DNA of 50,413 nt from Pontibacterium sinense (GTDB lineage Bacteria; Pseudomonadota; Gammaproteobacteria; Pseudomonadales; Balneatricaceae). The notes under the pieces were generated by a model. That model was not told the origin of the DNA. It made no database searches and worked only from the letters and a program-made list of their open reading frames with translations. Where the stretch lies: positions 1-50,413 of the forward strand of contig NZ_JADEYS010000030.1 in NCBI RefSeq assembly GCF_015209595.1, written 5' to 3'. Of the stretch, positions 8,626 through 17,900 are shown one piece after another. Positions within the stretch are counted from its first letter, which is position 1. Each line of letters starts with the position of its first letter. Position numbers and translations under genes: made by a program.

Positions 8626-11373
8626 CTAATGTGCCTGTTCCCAGTTATCACCCACACCGGCGTCCACCACCAACGGCACGTCCAAATTGGCCGCAGCAGC
8701 CATCTTATCTTTGACCGCCGACACAAACGCCTCCACCTGGTCTTCACGCACTTCAAACACCAACTCATCGTGCACCTGCATGATGATACGAGCGTCCATC
8801 TCGCCACCAGACAACCAAGCGTCGACACTTAACATCGCCTTCTTAATGATATCTGCCGCAGTACCCTGCATCGGTGCATTGATCGCTGTGCGCTCTGCAG
8901 CCTGACGGCGCATGGCATTCTTTGCCTTAATCTCTGGCAGGTAAAGGCGACGACCATACAGGGTTTCTACATAGCCCTGCTCTGCCGCTTTAGTGCGAAT
9001 ATCATCCATGTAGTGCTGGACACCCGGGTAGGTTTCGAAATAGTGCTCAATATACTGCTGCGCTTCATTCCGCCCGACACCCAACTGTTTACCCAGGCCA
9101 AAGGCTGACATACCGTAAATCAGGCCAAAGTTAATCGCTTTCGCGCGACGACGCTGCTCGGAGCTGACATCAGCAACCTCTGTTTTGAACACCTCTGCAG
9201 CCGTCGCACGGTGCACGTCATCGCCATGGCTAAACGCGTTAAGCAGACCCTGATCCTGTGACAGATGCGCCATGATGCGCAGCTCAATCTGAGAGTAATC
9301 CGCTGCCACAATTTTATAGCCCTGCGGGGCAACAAATGCCTGACGGATACGACGACCTTCCGCATTGCGCACGGGGATGTTCTGCAAGTTCGGATCAGAG
9401 GACGACAAACGCCCGGTCGCCGTGACGGCCTGATGATACGAGGTATGAATACGCCCGGTGGCCGGATTGATCATCTGCGGTAATTTGTCGGTGTAGGTTG
9501 ATTTCAACTTACTCAGACTACGGTGTTCCAGAATCAGCTTCGGTAACGGATAATCCAGCGCCAACTCCTGCAACACCTCTTCCGCTGTGGACGGTGCACC
9601 TTTTGGTGTTTTCTTCAGAACCGGCAGCTTTTTCTGCTCGAACAGAATCACCTGAAGTTGTTTGGGCGAGCTCAGGTTAAACGGCTCGCCGGCTTCCTCG
9701 TGAGCTTCCTTTTCCAGTTCCTGCAGTCGCTGGCTGATCTCCACACTCTGTAATCCCAGCAGATTAGCATCGACCAGTGCACCGTTCCGTTCAATATGTG
9801 ACAACACCGGAATCAGCGGACGCTCAATCTCTTCGAATACCGGCTTTACGTCCGGGGTACTCTCCAGCTTCGCGACCAGTGCCTGATGCAGACGCAGAGT
9901 AATATCGGCATCTTCCGCCGCATAAGGGGCGGCCTGCTCCAGTTCAATCTGGTTGAAAGTCAGCTGCTTTTTGCCCTTACCGGCAATATCTTCAAAGTGG
10001 ACCGTCTTAACACCCAGATATTTATCCGCCAGACTGTCCATATCATGGCGCGTAGCGGTGGAATTGTAGATATACGATTCCAGCATAGTGTCATAGGCGA
10101 CACCCCGCAGAGTGACATCGTAACGCGCCAACACATTCATATCGTATTTGATGTGCTGACCCACTTTAAGATGGCTCTCGCTTTCCAGCAGCGGTTTAAG
10201 CTTCTCTAACAAGCATTCACGACTGATCTGCTCAGGCGCGCCCATATAATCGTGTGCTACCGGCACGTACGCGGCTTTACCGGGCTCAACTGCAAACGAA
10301 ACCCCCACCAGCTCCGCTTCCATGTAGTTGAGGCTGGTCGTTTCCGTATCAAACGCAAAAAGCTCCGCCTCTGTCAGCACTTTGATCCAACGATCCAGCG
10401 CGACTTCATCGAGTACGGTTTCGTATTCAACGTTTTCCGGCGCCTTAGGTTCAGCATCGTCCATCGGCTGATCGGTAGATTCAGCGGCATCACTGCTCAG
10501 ATCACGTACCCAGCTACGAAACTCAAAGGTAGAAAAGAGTTCTTTCAGCGCAGCGGTATCAGGCGCAGGCAACACAAAGTCTTCGACCTGAGAATCCAGC
10601 TCCACATCTGTTTTGATCGTTGCCAGCAGATAGGACAGCTCCGCTTCTTCACGATGCGTTTCCAGCTTTTTCGGCATCGTTTTGGAACCACGGAAACCCA
10701 GCGCCGGAATTTTATCCAGATTCGCATACAGATCTTTGATACTGCCAATCCCCTGCAACAACGCCAGCGCGGTTTTTTCACCGACACCCGGCACGCCAGG
10801 GATGTTATCGACCTTATCGCCCATCAGCGCCAGATAGTCGATAATCAGGTGCGGAGGGATACCAAACTTCTCTTCCACACCCGCCTCATCCATCACGGTA
10901 TCGGTCATGGTGTTGATCAGGGTGACGTGCTTATCCACCAGCTGCGCCATATCTTTATCGCCAGTGGAGATCACGGTGTCGATCCCTTTGGCGCTGGCTT
11001 CAACCGCCAGGGTTCCGATGACATCGTCGGCTTCCACCCCTTCCACGGCGATCAGTGGCAGGCCCATGGCGCGGACAATATTGTGGATCGGCTCAATCTG
11101 CAGACGCAGATCATCCGGCATCGGCGGACGCTGCGCTTTGTACTCCGGATAGATATCATCACGGAAGGTTTTGCCTTTGGCGTCAAAGATCACCACTACC
11201 GGGCTCTGCGGATATTGCTTGAGCAAACTACGCAGCATGGAGGTTACCACTCGCACGGCCCCGGTTGGCACGCCATCCGACGTTCTGAGGTCGGCTTGTT
11301 GTGACGCAAAGAATGCACGGTATAAATAGGAAGAGCCGTCAACTAAAATGAGGGGGGAGTGCTGTTCGCTCAT
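8626..11373 (-). CDS. polA: DNA polymerase I
   Basis: Pol I removes RNA primers and fills gaps in replication and repair. From the Met at 11373 the protein is 915 aa, close to the usual 928. The N-terminal 5'-3' exonuclease has LILVDGSSYLYRAFFA, VFDAKGKTFR, and EGVEADDVIGTLA. The central 3'-5' proofreading domain keeps its acidic residues (LFAFDTETTSLNY, YAAEDADITLRL). The C-terminal polymerase has DYSQIELRIMAH (motif A), RRRAKAINFGLIYGMS (O helix) and MQVHDELVFEV (motif C). The frame is open to 11448 and an alternative Met lies at 11385; neither start has a strong Shine-Dalgarno, so the exact start is uncertain by a few codons. Confidence 0.97.
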   Translation of the reverse strand: MSEQHSPLILVDGSSYLYRAFFASQQADLRTSDGVPTGAVRVVTSMLRSLLKQYPQSPVVVIFDAKGKTFRDDIYPEYKAQRPPMPDDLRLQIEPIHNIVRAMGLPLIAVEGVEADDVIGTLAVEASAKGIDTVISTGDKDMAQLVDKHVTLINTMTDTVMDEAGVEEKFGIPPHLIIDYLALMGDKVDNIPGVPGVGEKTALALLQGIGSIKDLYANLDKIPALGFRGSKTMPKKLETHREEAELSYLLATIKTDVELDSQVEDFVLPAPDTAALKELFSTFEFRSWVRDLSSDAAESTDQPMDDAEPKAPENVEYETVLDEVALDRWIKVLTEAELFAFDTETTSLNYMEAELVGVSFAVEPGKAAYVPVAHDYMGAPEQISRECLLEKLKPLLESESHLKVGQHIKYDMNVLARYDVTLRGVAYDTMLESYIYNSTATRHDMDSLADKYLGVKTVHFEDIAGKGKKQLTFNQIELEQAAPYAAEDADITLRLHQALVAKLESTPDVKPVFEEIERPLIPVLSHIERNGALVDANLLGLQSVEISQRLQELEKEAHEEAGEPFNLSSPKQLQVILFEQKKLPVLKKTPKGAPSTAEEVLQELALDYPLPKLILEHRSLSKLKSTYTDKLPQMINPATGRIHTSYHQAVTATGRLSSSDPNLQNIPVRNAEGRRIRQAFVAPQGYKIVAADYSQIELRIMAHLSQDQGLLNAFSHGDDVHRATAAEVFKTEVADVSSEQRRRAKAINFGLIYGMSAFGLGKQLGVGRNEAQQYIEHYFETYPGVQHYMDDIRTKAAEQGYVETLYGRRLYLPEIKAKNAMRRQAAERTAINAPMQGTAADIIKKAMLSVDAWLSGGEMDARIIMQVHDELVFEVREDQVEAFVSAVKDKMAAAANLDVPLVVDAGVGDNWEQAH

Positions 11374-11463
11374 GGCGGTATCCATGTTGGTTGCAGTTCG
11401 GACTGGTTCAGGGCGACAATCATAGTCGATATCGATGCAGCCAACCAAAACAAAGGATATATT

Positions 11464-11739
11464 ATGAAACGATTGCTGCTGACCGCGCTGTTACTGATCG
11501 CGCCTCTGGCACAGGCGGAGTCTCTGCCTCAGTTCGATGAAAACGAACCTGAGGTCACTATCCGTCACGGTGAAGGATCAACCTTTTACGAATACCGTAT
11601 CAACGGTGAACTGCGCGAAATCAAGGTCGTACCCGAAAGCGGTAAGCCGTATTATCTGGTACCGGCCGACGGCGACGAGTTTATTCGCGCCGATCAGTCT
11701 CAACTTCTCATCCCTAAATGGATTCTGTTCCGCTGGTAA
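11464..11739 (+). CDS. Small exported DUF2782 protein
   Basis: This 91-aa protein of unknown function is related to P. aeruginosa PA5494, which has the same neighbours (polA, thrB). A signal peptide, MKRLLLTALLLIAPLAQA, is followed by an acidic, beta-rich mature part with PEVTIRHGEGSTFYEYRINGELREIKVVP and a C-terminal IPKWILFRW. AAGGA lies about 8 bases before the ATG. It is divergent from polA, and its stop lies four bases before the thrB start. Confidence 0.88.
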   Translation: MKRLLLTALLLIAPLAQAESLPQFDENEPEVTIRHGEGSTFYEYRINGELREIKVVPESGKPYYLVPADGDEFIRADQSQLLIPKWILFRW

Positions 11740-11743
11740 TCAC

Positions 11744-12724
11744 GTGGCTGTATATACTCAAGTAACTCCAGACGATCTTGATCGCCTGCTGCTCGACTTT
11801 GACCTGGGATCACAGGTCGCACTGGAAGGCATTCAGGGTGGCATCGAGAACACCAACTACTTTGTCACTCTGAAGCAGGACAAACAGGAGCAGCAATATG
11901 TGCTGACCCTGTTTGAAGAGCTGAGTGGCGAAGAACTGCCGTTTTTTGTTGAGCTGGCCCAATGGCAGGCTGAACGCGGTATTCCGCTCCCTTACGGCAT
12001 TACCGATCGAAACGGTATTGCGCAAAAGCGACTCAATGACCGTCCGGCGATTCTGCAACCGCGCTTCGCAGGCCGTCACATCGCACGCGATCAGCTGAAA
12101 CCTGAACACTGCGCTGAAGTCGGGCGAGCACTCGCTCGCTTCCATACGGCGAGCCAAGATTTTTATCTGAGCCGTCAGGCGCACCGTGGTGTTTTCTGGT
12201 GGCGCAGTGAAAGTCGCCGTATTCAGTCTCTGCTATCTGCAGAGGATGCTGCGCTGCTGCTGAATGAGGTCAAACTGTTTGATGAGCTACGCGAACAAGG
12301 CGACAAACTGCCCAGCGGCATCATCCATGGTGATCTGTTCCATGACAACGTGCTGTTCGATGGCGATAAACTCAGCGCGATTCTCGATATCTACAACGCG
12401 GCCACTGCGTTCTGGCTGTTTGACCTGGCCATTGTCGCCAACGACTGGTGCAGTTTACCTAACGGGAAGATCGATCCCGCGCGTGAACAAGCGCTACTGA
12501 AGGCCTACAACAGCGAACGACCGTTTGTAGACTTTGAGCATGAAGCCTGGCCGATCCTGACCCGCACCGCCGCTATGCGATTCTGGCTCTCCCGCCTGAT
12601 TCCAGCACTGGGGGTCGAGCAGGGGACGCGCTCCGGAGATGTCGAGACCAAAATAAAAGACCCGGATGAATTGAAGCAGATTCTGCTGGCTCGTATCGAG
12701 ACACCGGCTGCATTACCGCAATAA
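11744..12724 (+). CDS. thrB: Homoserine kinase, type II (ThrB2, APH fold)
   Basis: This enzyme phosphorylates homoserine to O-phosphohomoserine in threonine synthesis. The 326-aa protein belongs to the aminoglycoside-phosphotransferase-like family used by Pseudomonas, not the GHMP family of E. coli ThrB. It shows GGIENTNYFV (nucleotide loop), IIHGDLFHDNVLF (catalytic HGDxxxDN) and ILDIYNAATAFWLFDLAI (metal-binding Asp). I chose the GTG at 11744 because the protein then starts VAVYTQVTPDDLDRLL as in homologues. The frame runs open further upstream inside the DUF2782 gene. It is probably co-transcribed with the DUF2782 gene. Confidence 0.93.
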   Translation: MAVYTQVTPDDLDRLLLDFDLGSQVALEGIQGGIENTNYFVTLKQDKQEQQYVLTLFEELSGEELPFFVELAQWQAERGIPLPYGITDRNGIAQKRLNDRPAILQPRFAGRHIARDQLKPEHCAEVGRALARFHTASQDFYLSRQAHRGVFWWRSESRRIQSLLSAEDAALLLNEVKLFDELREQGDKLPSGIIHGDLFHDNVLFDGDKLSAILDIYNAATAFWLFDLAIVANDWCSLPNGKIDPAREQALLKAYNSERPFVDFEHEAWPILTRTAAMRFWLSRLIPALGVEQGTRSGDVETKIKDPDELKQILLARIETPAALPQ

Positions 12725-12734
12725 ACGCACAACG

Positions 12735-12750
12735 CTGTAAACATATACAG
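12735..12750 (+). promoter_or_regulatory. LexA (SOS) box before uvrD
   Basis: CTGTAAACATATACAG has the perfect CTG-N10-CAG frame and the AT-rich alternating core of gammaproteobacterial LexA boxes. It lies 76 bases before uvrD, which is SOS-induced in E. coli. A -10-like TATACT begins 10 bases downstream, so bound LexA would cover the -35 region. Confidence 0.85.
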
Positions 12751-12753
12751 TAT

Positions 12754-12776
12754 CAGGGGGTATACTCTACCCCCTG
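12754..12776 (+). repeat. Perfect inverted repeat between LexA box and uvrD
   Basis: CAGGGGGTA-TACTC-TACCCCCTG is a perfect 9-bp inverted repeat with a 5-base loop, immediately after the LexA box and overlapping the putative -10 (TATACT). It could be a thrB terminator stem (no good T-run follows), a second operator, or a 5'-leader hairpin. Confidence 0.6.
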
Positions 12777-12826
12777 TACCTTCTAATCTCTCTTTTCCCA
12801 GCCCAACTTCAGATAGCGACAGTTCT

Positions 12827-15034
12827 ATGGACGTTACCCACATTATCGACTCCCTTAACGATGCTCAGCGTCAGGCCGTCACCGCACCGGTACAAAACCT
12901 GCTCGTATTGGCAGGCGCTGGCTCGGGCAAAACCCGTGTACTGGTGCACCGTATCGCCTGGCTGATCCAGACCGAAGGGATGTCACCCTACTCCATCATG
13001 GCCGTAACCTTTACCAATAAAGCGGCGCGTGAGATGCGGGGTCGTATCGAAGAACTGCTGGGAATTAACCCTCAGGGCATGTGGGTCGGCACCTTCCATG
13101 GCCTCGCACACCGCCTGCTGCGCTCACATTGGCAGGACGCAGGGTTACCGGAAAATTTCCAGATAATGGACAGCGATGACCAGTTACGTCTGGTCAAACG
13201 GTTGTCCAAAGAGATGGGCTTCGATGAAACCCGCTGGCCGGCACGTCAGTTCCAGTGGTACATCAACGAACAGAAAGACGAAGGCCTGCGCTCCCAGCAT
13301 ATCGAACCTTCAGGTGATCAGTTCAACCAGATGATGCTAAAGATGTATCAGGCGTACGAGCAAGCCTGTGAACGCGGCGGCATGATCGATTTTGGCGAGT
13401 TGTTACTGCGTGCACTGGAACTGCTGCGTGACCGACGTCCTAACCTACTGGCACACTATCAGGAGCGTTTCCGCTACATTCTGGTCGACGAGTTCCAGGA
13501 TACCAACAGCATCCAGTACGGCTGGCTGCGCCTGCTCACCGGCAGCGATCCTAAGATGATGGCTGTTGGCGATGACGACCAGTCCATCTACGGCTGGCGT
13601 GGCGCGAAGATCGAAAACATTCAGAACCTGAATAACGACTTCCCCGGCACTGAAACCATTAAGCTGGAACAGAACTACCGTTCCACCAATACCATCCTGA
13701 GCGCAGCCAACGAAGTCATCCGCAACAACCAGGGACGACTAGGTAAAGAGCTGCGGACCGATTCCAGCGACGGCGACCCAATCTCGCTGTATGCCGCGTT
13801 CAATGAACAGGACGAAGCGCGCTTTATCGTTGATCAGATCAGTCAGTGGTCAAGCGAAGGGAATTTACGTCGCGAATCTGCCATTCTCTACCGCTCCAAT
13901 GCCCAGTCCCGGGTACTTGAGGAAGCGTTGATTCGCGCCGCAGTGCCTTATCGTATCTACGGTGGACAACGTTTCTATGATCGCCTGGAGATCAAAAACG
14001 CACTGGCTTATATGCGCCTGATCGCCAACCGCGACGATGATACGGCGATGGAACGGGTGATCAATGTACCGACACGCGGTATCGGCACCCGTACGGTAGA
14101 AGTGGTGCGTGAGCACGCCCGTATCGAACAAATCTCCATGTGGCGTGCTGCAACCGAAGTGGTCGGACTGCAAAAGTTACCCGCCCGTGCCAGCAACGCA
14201 CTGGTCGCCTTTCTCAATCTGATCAATGAGTTAACCAAAGAGACCGAGGGTGTTGAGCTGCACGAGCAGACCGAACACGTGGTCGAGCGCTCGGGACTGA
14301 TTGAACATCACCTGAAAGAGAAAGGTGAAAAAGCCCAGTCCCGTATCGAAAACCTTGGGGAGCTGACCAACGCGGCGAAACAGTTCCTCCATCAGTGGGA
14401 TGAAAGTTTTGAAGAGGCCTTCACCTCACCGCTGGCTGCCTTTTTGGATCAAGCTGCACTGGATGCCGGTGATGCACAGGCGGATGAACATCAGGACAGC
14501 GTACAACTGATGACTCTGCACTCTGCGAAAGGTCTGGAGTTCCCTCTGGTATTTTTGGCAGGGATGGAAGAAGGACTGTTCCCACACAAGATGTCTGCCG
14601 AAGAACCGGGCCGTCTCGAGGAAGAGCGCCGTCTTTGTTACGTGGGTATTACCCGCGCCATGAAGAAGTTGCACATTACTTACGCAGAGTCGCGCCGTTT
14701 GCACGGGCAGGAAACCTTTAACCGCCCTTCCCGTTTTATCCGAGAGATCCCCGATCACCTGCTGGAAGAGGTACGCCTGAATGCCTCGGTTTCGCGTCCA
14801 ATCTCAGCGCGTCCCGAAAAATCCAGCCTGTTTGGCGGTAACAGCTCGCTCTCCAGCGCTGAGATCCCAGCGACTAACCTGTCGTTGGGGCAACGGGTGA
14901 ACCATCAGAAGTTTGGCGAAGGGACCGTACTGAACTTTGAAGGCTCAGGCCCTAAAGCACGGGTACAGGTCAATTTCGACTTTGAAGGACCGAAGTGGCT
15001 GGTTGTTGGCTTCGCCAATCTCCAACCGCTCTAA
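12827..15034 (+). CDS. uvrD: DNA helicase II UvrD
   Basis: UvrD is an SF1A 3'-5' helicase acting in nucleotide excision repair and mismatch repair. The 735-aa protein (E. coli 720) has the Q motif LNDAQRQAV, Walker A GAGSGKT, motif Ia TFTNKAAREMRGR, Walker B VDEFQDTN, motif III GDDDQSIYGWRGA, motif IV QNYRST, motif V LMTLHSAKGLEFP and motif VI VGITRAMKKL. The C-terminal Tudor-like segment (GQRVNHQKFGEGTVLNFEG to the end) contacts RNA polymerase in E. coli, and its presence favours UvrD over Rep. A LexA box lies upstream. Confidence 0.97.
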   Translation: MDVTHIIDSLNDAQRQAVTAPVQNLLVLAGAGSGKTRVLVHRIAWLIQTEGMSPYSIMAVTFTNKAAREMRGRIEELLGINPQGMWVGTFHGLAHRLLRSHWQDAGLPENFQIMDSDDQLRLVKRLSKEMGFDETRWPARQFQWYINEQKDEGLRSQHIEPSGDQFNQMMLKMYQAYEQACERGGMIDFGELLLRALELLRDRRPNLLAHYQERFRYILVDEFQDTNSIQYGWLRLLTGSDPKMMAVGDDDQSIYGWRGAKIENIQNLNNDFPGTETIKLEQNYRSTNTILSAANEVIRNNQGRLGKELRTDSSDGDPISLYAAFNEQDEARFIVDQISQWSSEGNLRRESAILYRSNAQSRVLEEALIRAAVPYRIYGGQRFYDRLEIKNALAYMRLIANRDDDTAMERVINVPTRGIGTRTVEVVREHARIEQISMWRAATEVVGLQKLPARASNALVAFLNLINELTKETEGVELHEQTEHVVERSGLIEHHLKEKGEKAQSRIENLGELTNAAKQFLHQWDESFEEAFTSPLAAFLDQAALDAGDAQADEHQDSVQLMTLHSAKGLEFPLVFLAGMEEGLFPHKMSAEEPGRLEEERRLCYVGITRAMKKLHITYAESRRLHGQETFNRPSRFIREIPDHLLEEVRLNASVSRPISARPEKSSLFGGNSSLSSAEIPATNLSLGQRVNHQKFGEGTVLNFEGSGPKARVQVNFDFEGPKWLVVGFANLQPL

Positions 15035-15056
15035 GCTACATGCTTCTCAGGGCAAT

Positions 15057-15090
15057 AAAAAAGGCTGCAAACGCAGCCTTTTTTTATTTA
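15057..15090. terminator. Bidirectional terminator between uvrD and the unknown gene at 15103
   Basis: GGCTGC-AAAC-GCAGCC is flanked by six A on the left and seven T on the right. It can serve both the plus-strand uvrD and the minus-strand gene that ends at 15103. Confidence 0.9.
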
Positions 15091-15102
15091 TGAATTAGAT
15101 AA

Positions 15103-15612
15103 TTAGCAGGACAAACCAACCATCAAAGGTGGCAGGCTTTCGTGCTGCCAGCGCTGCACACAGTAACCCTCAACCACGATGACTTCACATTCATCACCCT
15201 TGTTTAAGCGCCCCTGCATATGGCTTTTCAGGATTTCAATCAGCTGCTCAGTATCGGCGGCACTGACAAAACGGTTGATGAAGTGACTAAAACCATAAGC
15301 TTCATCGTAAATACTCAGCACAACACGATTAACGGCTTGCACACTCGGCGCATGACTAAAAATATCCTGCTTACGGTCGAAATCACCCTGATGAATCCAC
15401 AGACATGGCTCCGGTTCCAGAATCTCAAGACCATGCTTAGTCGTCATCATGTATTCCCAGAGACGGAAGTTTTCCATCTCAACAAGGCGCATCCGTTGCT
15501 CCCCGTTATCGTTCTGGGTAAAACACTGAACCAACTTCTGGGACTGCTGATACTCCAGCAATGGCACTGCATCCAGCGTGTCATCAAACGCAGTTTTCTT
15601 CGTGCTACTCAA
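15103..15612 (-). CDS. Conserved-looking cytoplasmic protein of unknown function
   Basis: I do not recognise this 169-aa protein. It has no signal peptide or membrane segment. It contains acidic stretches, aromatic-rich ENFRLWEYMM and CLWIHQGDFDRKQDIF, and four cysteines (one near residue 30, one in PCLW, one in DECEV, one in GYCVQRW) plus a terminal SC. The composition resembles a small soluble alpha/beta domain. It has a bidirectional terminator at its 3' side and stands alone, divergent from the Gate-domain gene. Coding is supported by length, a start with an upstream GGAG-like site, and codon use like its neighbours. Confidence 0.75.
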   Translation of the reverse strand: MSSTKKTAFDDTLDAVPLLEYQQSQKLVQCFTQNDNGEQRMRLVEMENFRLWEYMMTTKHGLEILEPEPCLWIHQGDFDRKQDIFSHAPSVQAVNRVVLSIYDEAYGFSHFINRFVSAADTEQLIEILKSHMQGRLNKGDECEVIVVEGYCVQRWQHESLPPLMVGLSC

Positions 15613-15781
15613 AACGAAGTCTCCTATTAAAGCGACGGCCGGTCTTCCTGACCTGCACAGTTAGCTCAAAAGTCTAGGTGCAGAAATATGAAACTGCAAT
15701 CCATCTTGTGAGGAACGATGATTACGATCAACCGTTGTTTACACTATCATACTTCTGAACAAGATAAGGACCTTCTCACTT

Positions 15782-17011
15782 ATGCTGCATCGGATATGGC
15801 TGTTCTTTTTTCTGGCTGCGTTTGCCGGTGGCCTCTACCAATGGCTCTGGCTGGACGATGCCGAAGTTTTTCAACGTCTGGTGCAATCGACCTTTGATAT
15901 GTCCAAATTGTCGGTCGAGCTGGCGATTGGTCTGATCGGCACCCTCGCCTTCTGGCTGGGCATCATGAAGCTGGCCGAAGCCGCCGGTTTGATCGATAAG
16001 CTTGCCCGTGTGCTGACCCCCTTGTTTACCCGGCTGATGCCGGACCTGCCCCCCCGCCATCCAGCCATTGGTTCAATGACCATGAATTTGTCAGCCAATA
16101 TGCTGGGGTTGGATAACGCAGCGACCCCGCTGGGTTTGAAGGCGATGCAGGACCTGCAAAGCCTGAACCCGCAGAAAGACACCGCCAGCAACGCTCAAAT
16201 ACTATTTCTGGTACTCAATACCTCGTCGGTCACACTGTTTCCGATTACGGTGTTTCTGTATCGGGCTCAACAAGGGGCAGCCAATCCAACCGATGTCTTC
16301 ATTCCTATACTGATCGCTACCGCCTGCTCGACGCTCGCCGGACTCTTAGCGGTTTCATGGGTACAAAAGATCCGGCTCTGGGATCGTATTACGTTGTTAT
16401 ATCTGGGCGGTTTCGCCGCCGTATTACTGGCCTCTGTCGCGTACTTCAGCACATTGGCGGTGGATGAGTTACAACGTCAGTCATCGCTGATCGGCAATCT
16501 ACTGATCTTCAGCATCATTATTTTCTTTTTGGTCAGTGCCCATCGAAAAGGGGTCAATATCTACGAAACCTTTATCGAAGGTGCGAAGCAGGGTTTTAAT
16601 GTCGCAATCATGATCATCCCCTACCTGCTGGCCATGTTGGTGGCTATCGGAGTGCTGCGGGCCAGCGGTGCGCTGGACGGGTTCGTGTGGTTATTACGTG
16701 AAGGCGTTGCGTTGTTCGGTATGGATACGCGCTTTGCCGAGGCACTGCCTACCGCGATTATGAAACCGCTGTCAGGCTCGGGCGCACGAGCGATGATGCT
16801 GGAAACGATGCATTCGCAGGGGGTCGACTCCTTTGCCGCCCATGTGGCATCCATTATTCAGGGATCAACCGAAACCACCTTTTATGTTCTGGCGGTCTAT
16901 TTTGGCTCGGTCGGTATTCGTCATACCCGACACGCGGTGGCGTGTGGTCTGACAGCAGATTTAGCCGGCATTATTGCGGCTATCGTATGTGGGTACTGGT
17001 TCTTTGGGTAG
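15782..17011 (+). CDS. Gate-domain membrane protein (SpmA-SpmB-like fusion)
   Basis: This 409-aa integral membrane protein combines regions like Bacillus spore-maturation proteins SpmA (about residues 1-190) and SpmB (about 230-409), both of the nucleoside-recognition Gate family. Recognisable stretches are GLIGTLAFWLGIMKLAEAAGLIDKLARVL, GSMTMNLSANMLGLDNAATPLGLKAM, and PTAIMKPLSGSGARAMMLE with IIQGSTETTFYVLAVYFGSVG. About eight to ten transmembrane helices are visible. Such fusions occur in many non-sporulating proteobacteria, where the substrate is not established; transport of a small solute is an inference. Confidence 0.85.
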   Translation: MLHRIWLFFFLAAFAGGLYQWLWLDDAEVFQRLVQSTFDMSKLSVELAIGLIGTLAFWLGIMKLAEAAGLIDKLARVLTPLFTRLMPDLPPRHPAIGSMTMNLSANMLGLDNAATPLGLKAMQDLQSLNPQKDTASNAQILFLVLNTSSVTLFPITVFLYRAQQGAANPTDVFIPILIATACSTLAGLLAVSWVQKIRLWDRITLLYLGGFAAVLLASVAYFSTLAVDELQRQSSLIGNLLIFSIIIFFLVSAHRKGVNIYETFIEGAKQGFNVAIMIIPYLLAMLVAIGVLRASGALDGFVWLLREGVALFGMDTRFAEALPTAIMKPLSGSGARAMMLETMHSQGVDSFAAHVASIIQGSTETTFYVLAVYFGSVGIRHTRHAVACGLTADLAGIIAAIVCGYWFFG

Positions 17012-17027
17012 AAGCGTCTTATGAGAG

Positions 17028-17052
17028 AGCGTTATCCTAAGCGGATAACGCT
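17028..17052 (+). terminator. Hairpin after the Gate-domain gene
   Basis: AGCGTTATCC-TAAGC-GGATAACGCT is a perfect 10-bp stem 16 bases after the stop codon. Only TTGG follows rather than a T-run, so intrinsic termination would be weak. Confidence 0.5.
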
Positions 17053-17149
17053 TGGCAGGTGAGGCAACATATGAACATGTGTACCTCTATCATGAATCAA
17101 GCGTAGTCGAACAAGGCCGCGCCTCTATTGCGTAGGCACGACCGGATGG

Positions 17150-17551
17150 TTAGCCGAAATCGATCGCCCGGATATGGCCATGACCGTCAATGGCCACCTG
17201 AACGCATTCAGCTTCTGTCACCTTACGCACATCACTGCCATCCGGGCAACGTCCCCAGACTTCGACCCGAATGCGTAATGAACTGCGCCCGGATTCTAAA
17301 ACCCGGGTGTAAAAGGACAATACCGTACCCACCAACACCGGAGACATGAACTCCATACCGCCAACAGACACCGTCGCCACCCGACCACTGGTCACTTCAG
17401 CCGCTTTAATCTCCGCCGCCAGCACAATTTGGGACGATACCCAGCCACCATAGACATCACCAAACATGTTGGTGGCCTGAGGATCGGCGGGTAATGTCAG
17501 GGTAAGCTGACCTTCCGGTGACAGAATCTGATCTTCATTGTTGTTTATCAT
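17150..17551 (-). CDS. Acyl-CoA thioesterase, YciA-type hotdog fold
   Basis: This is a predicted cytoplasmic hydrolase of acyl-CoA esters. With the Met at 17551 (preceded by GGAAG) it is 133 aa, the usual size of YciA. It has LPADPQATNMFGDVYGGWVSSQIVLAAEIKA with the catalytic Asp-containing loop of the family, followed by VATVSVGGMEFMSPVLVGTVLSFYTRV. The frame extends upstream to 17611 with weaker starts. It is divergent from pstS. Confidence 0.88.
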   Translation of the reverse strand: MINNNEDQILSPEGQLTLTLPADPQATNMFGDVYGGWVSSQIVLAAEIKAAEVTSGRVATVSVGGMEFMSPVLVGTVLSFYTRVLESGRSSLRIRVEVWGRCPDGSDVRKVTEAECVQVAIDGHGHIRAIDFG

Positions 17552-17818
17552 GGCGCGACTTCCACTTGGAGTACTTTGTAACATCGTAATAGTCTGTAGT
17601 GTACCGGACATTAGACCAGCGTACCGATAACTGCTACTCGGGCCTGCTTATCGCATGACTCCTTATATAGACAGCAAGACAGGGCACTTTGCTGAATGCG
17701 GGCACCTGCCGTGCCCCAAGGTAACACCCGATTACAACTAAAGTCTACACATTATAGACCCTCGGTATCTCTGCTTTGGATCAGAACTTTTTCACACGAA
17801 AGACATTCGTGAACGCAC

Positions 17819-17852
17819 ATGTCATATGAATGTCACAAATCGATTTTATAGT
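17819..17852 (+). promoter_or_regulatory. Pho box and -10 of the pstS promoter
   Basis: Two 7-mers, ATGTCAT (17819-17825) and ATGTCAC (17830-17836), are spaced by 4 bases, matching the PhoB consensus CTGTCAT-N4-CTGTCAC. Ten bases on is TATAGT (17847-17852), a good -10. No separate -35 is needed at PhoB-activated promoters. The first base of pstS is 49 bases further. Confidence 0.88.
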
Positions 17853-17900
17853 AGCCTCCATCGCAAAATACAAACCAAATTATTCTCTCTGGAGATTCTG

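Noticed and set aside
10252-11304. A 350-codon open frame antisense to the N-terminal part of polA
   Set aside because: It shows the Arg/His/Phe-rich composition of an antisense shadow, and polA motifs are complete on the other strand.
17028-17052. Hairpin read as a LacI-type operator (GGATAACGC-like halves)
   Set aside because: It lies directly after a stop codon with no promoter or gene start near it. A 3'-end structure is simpler.
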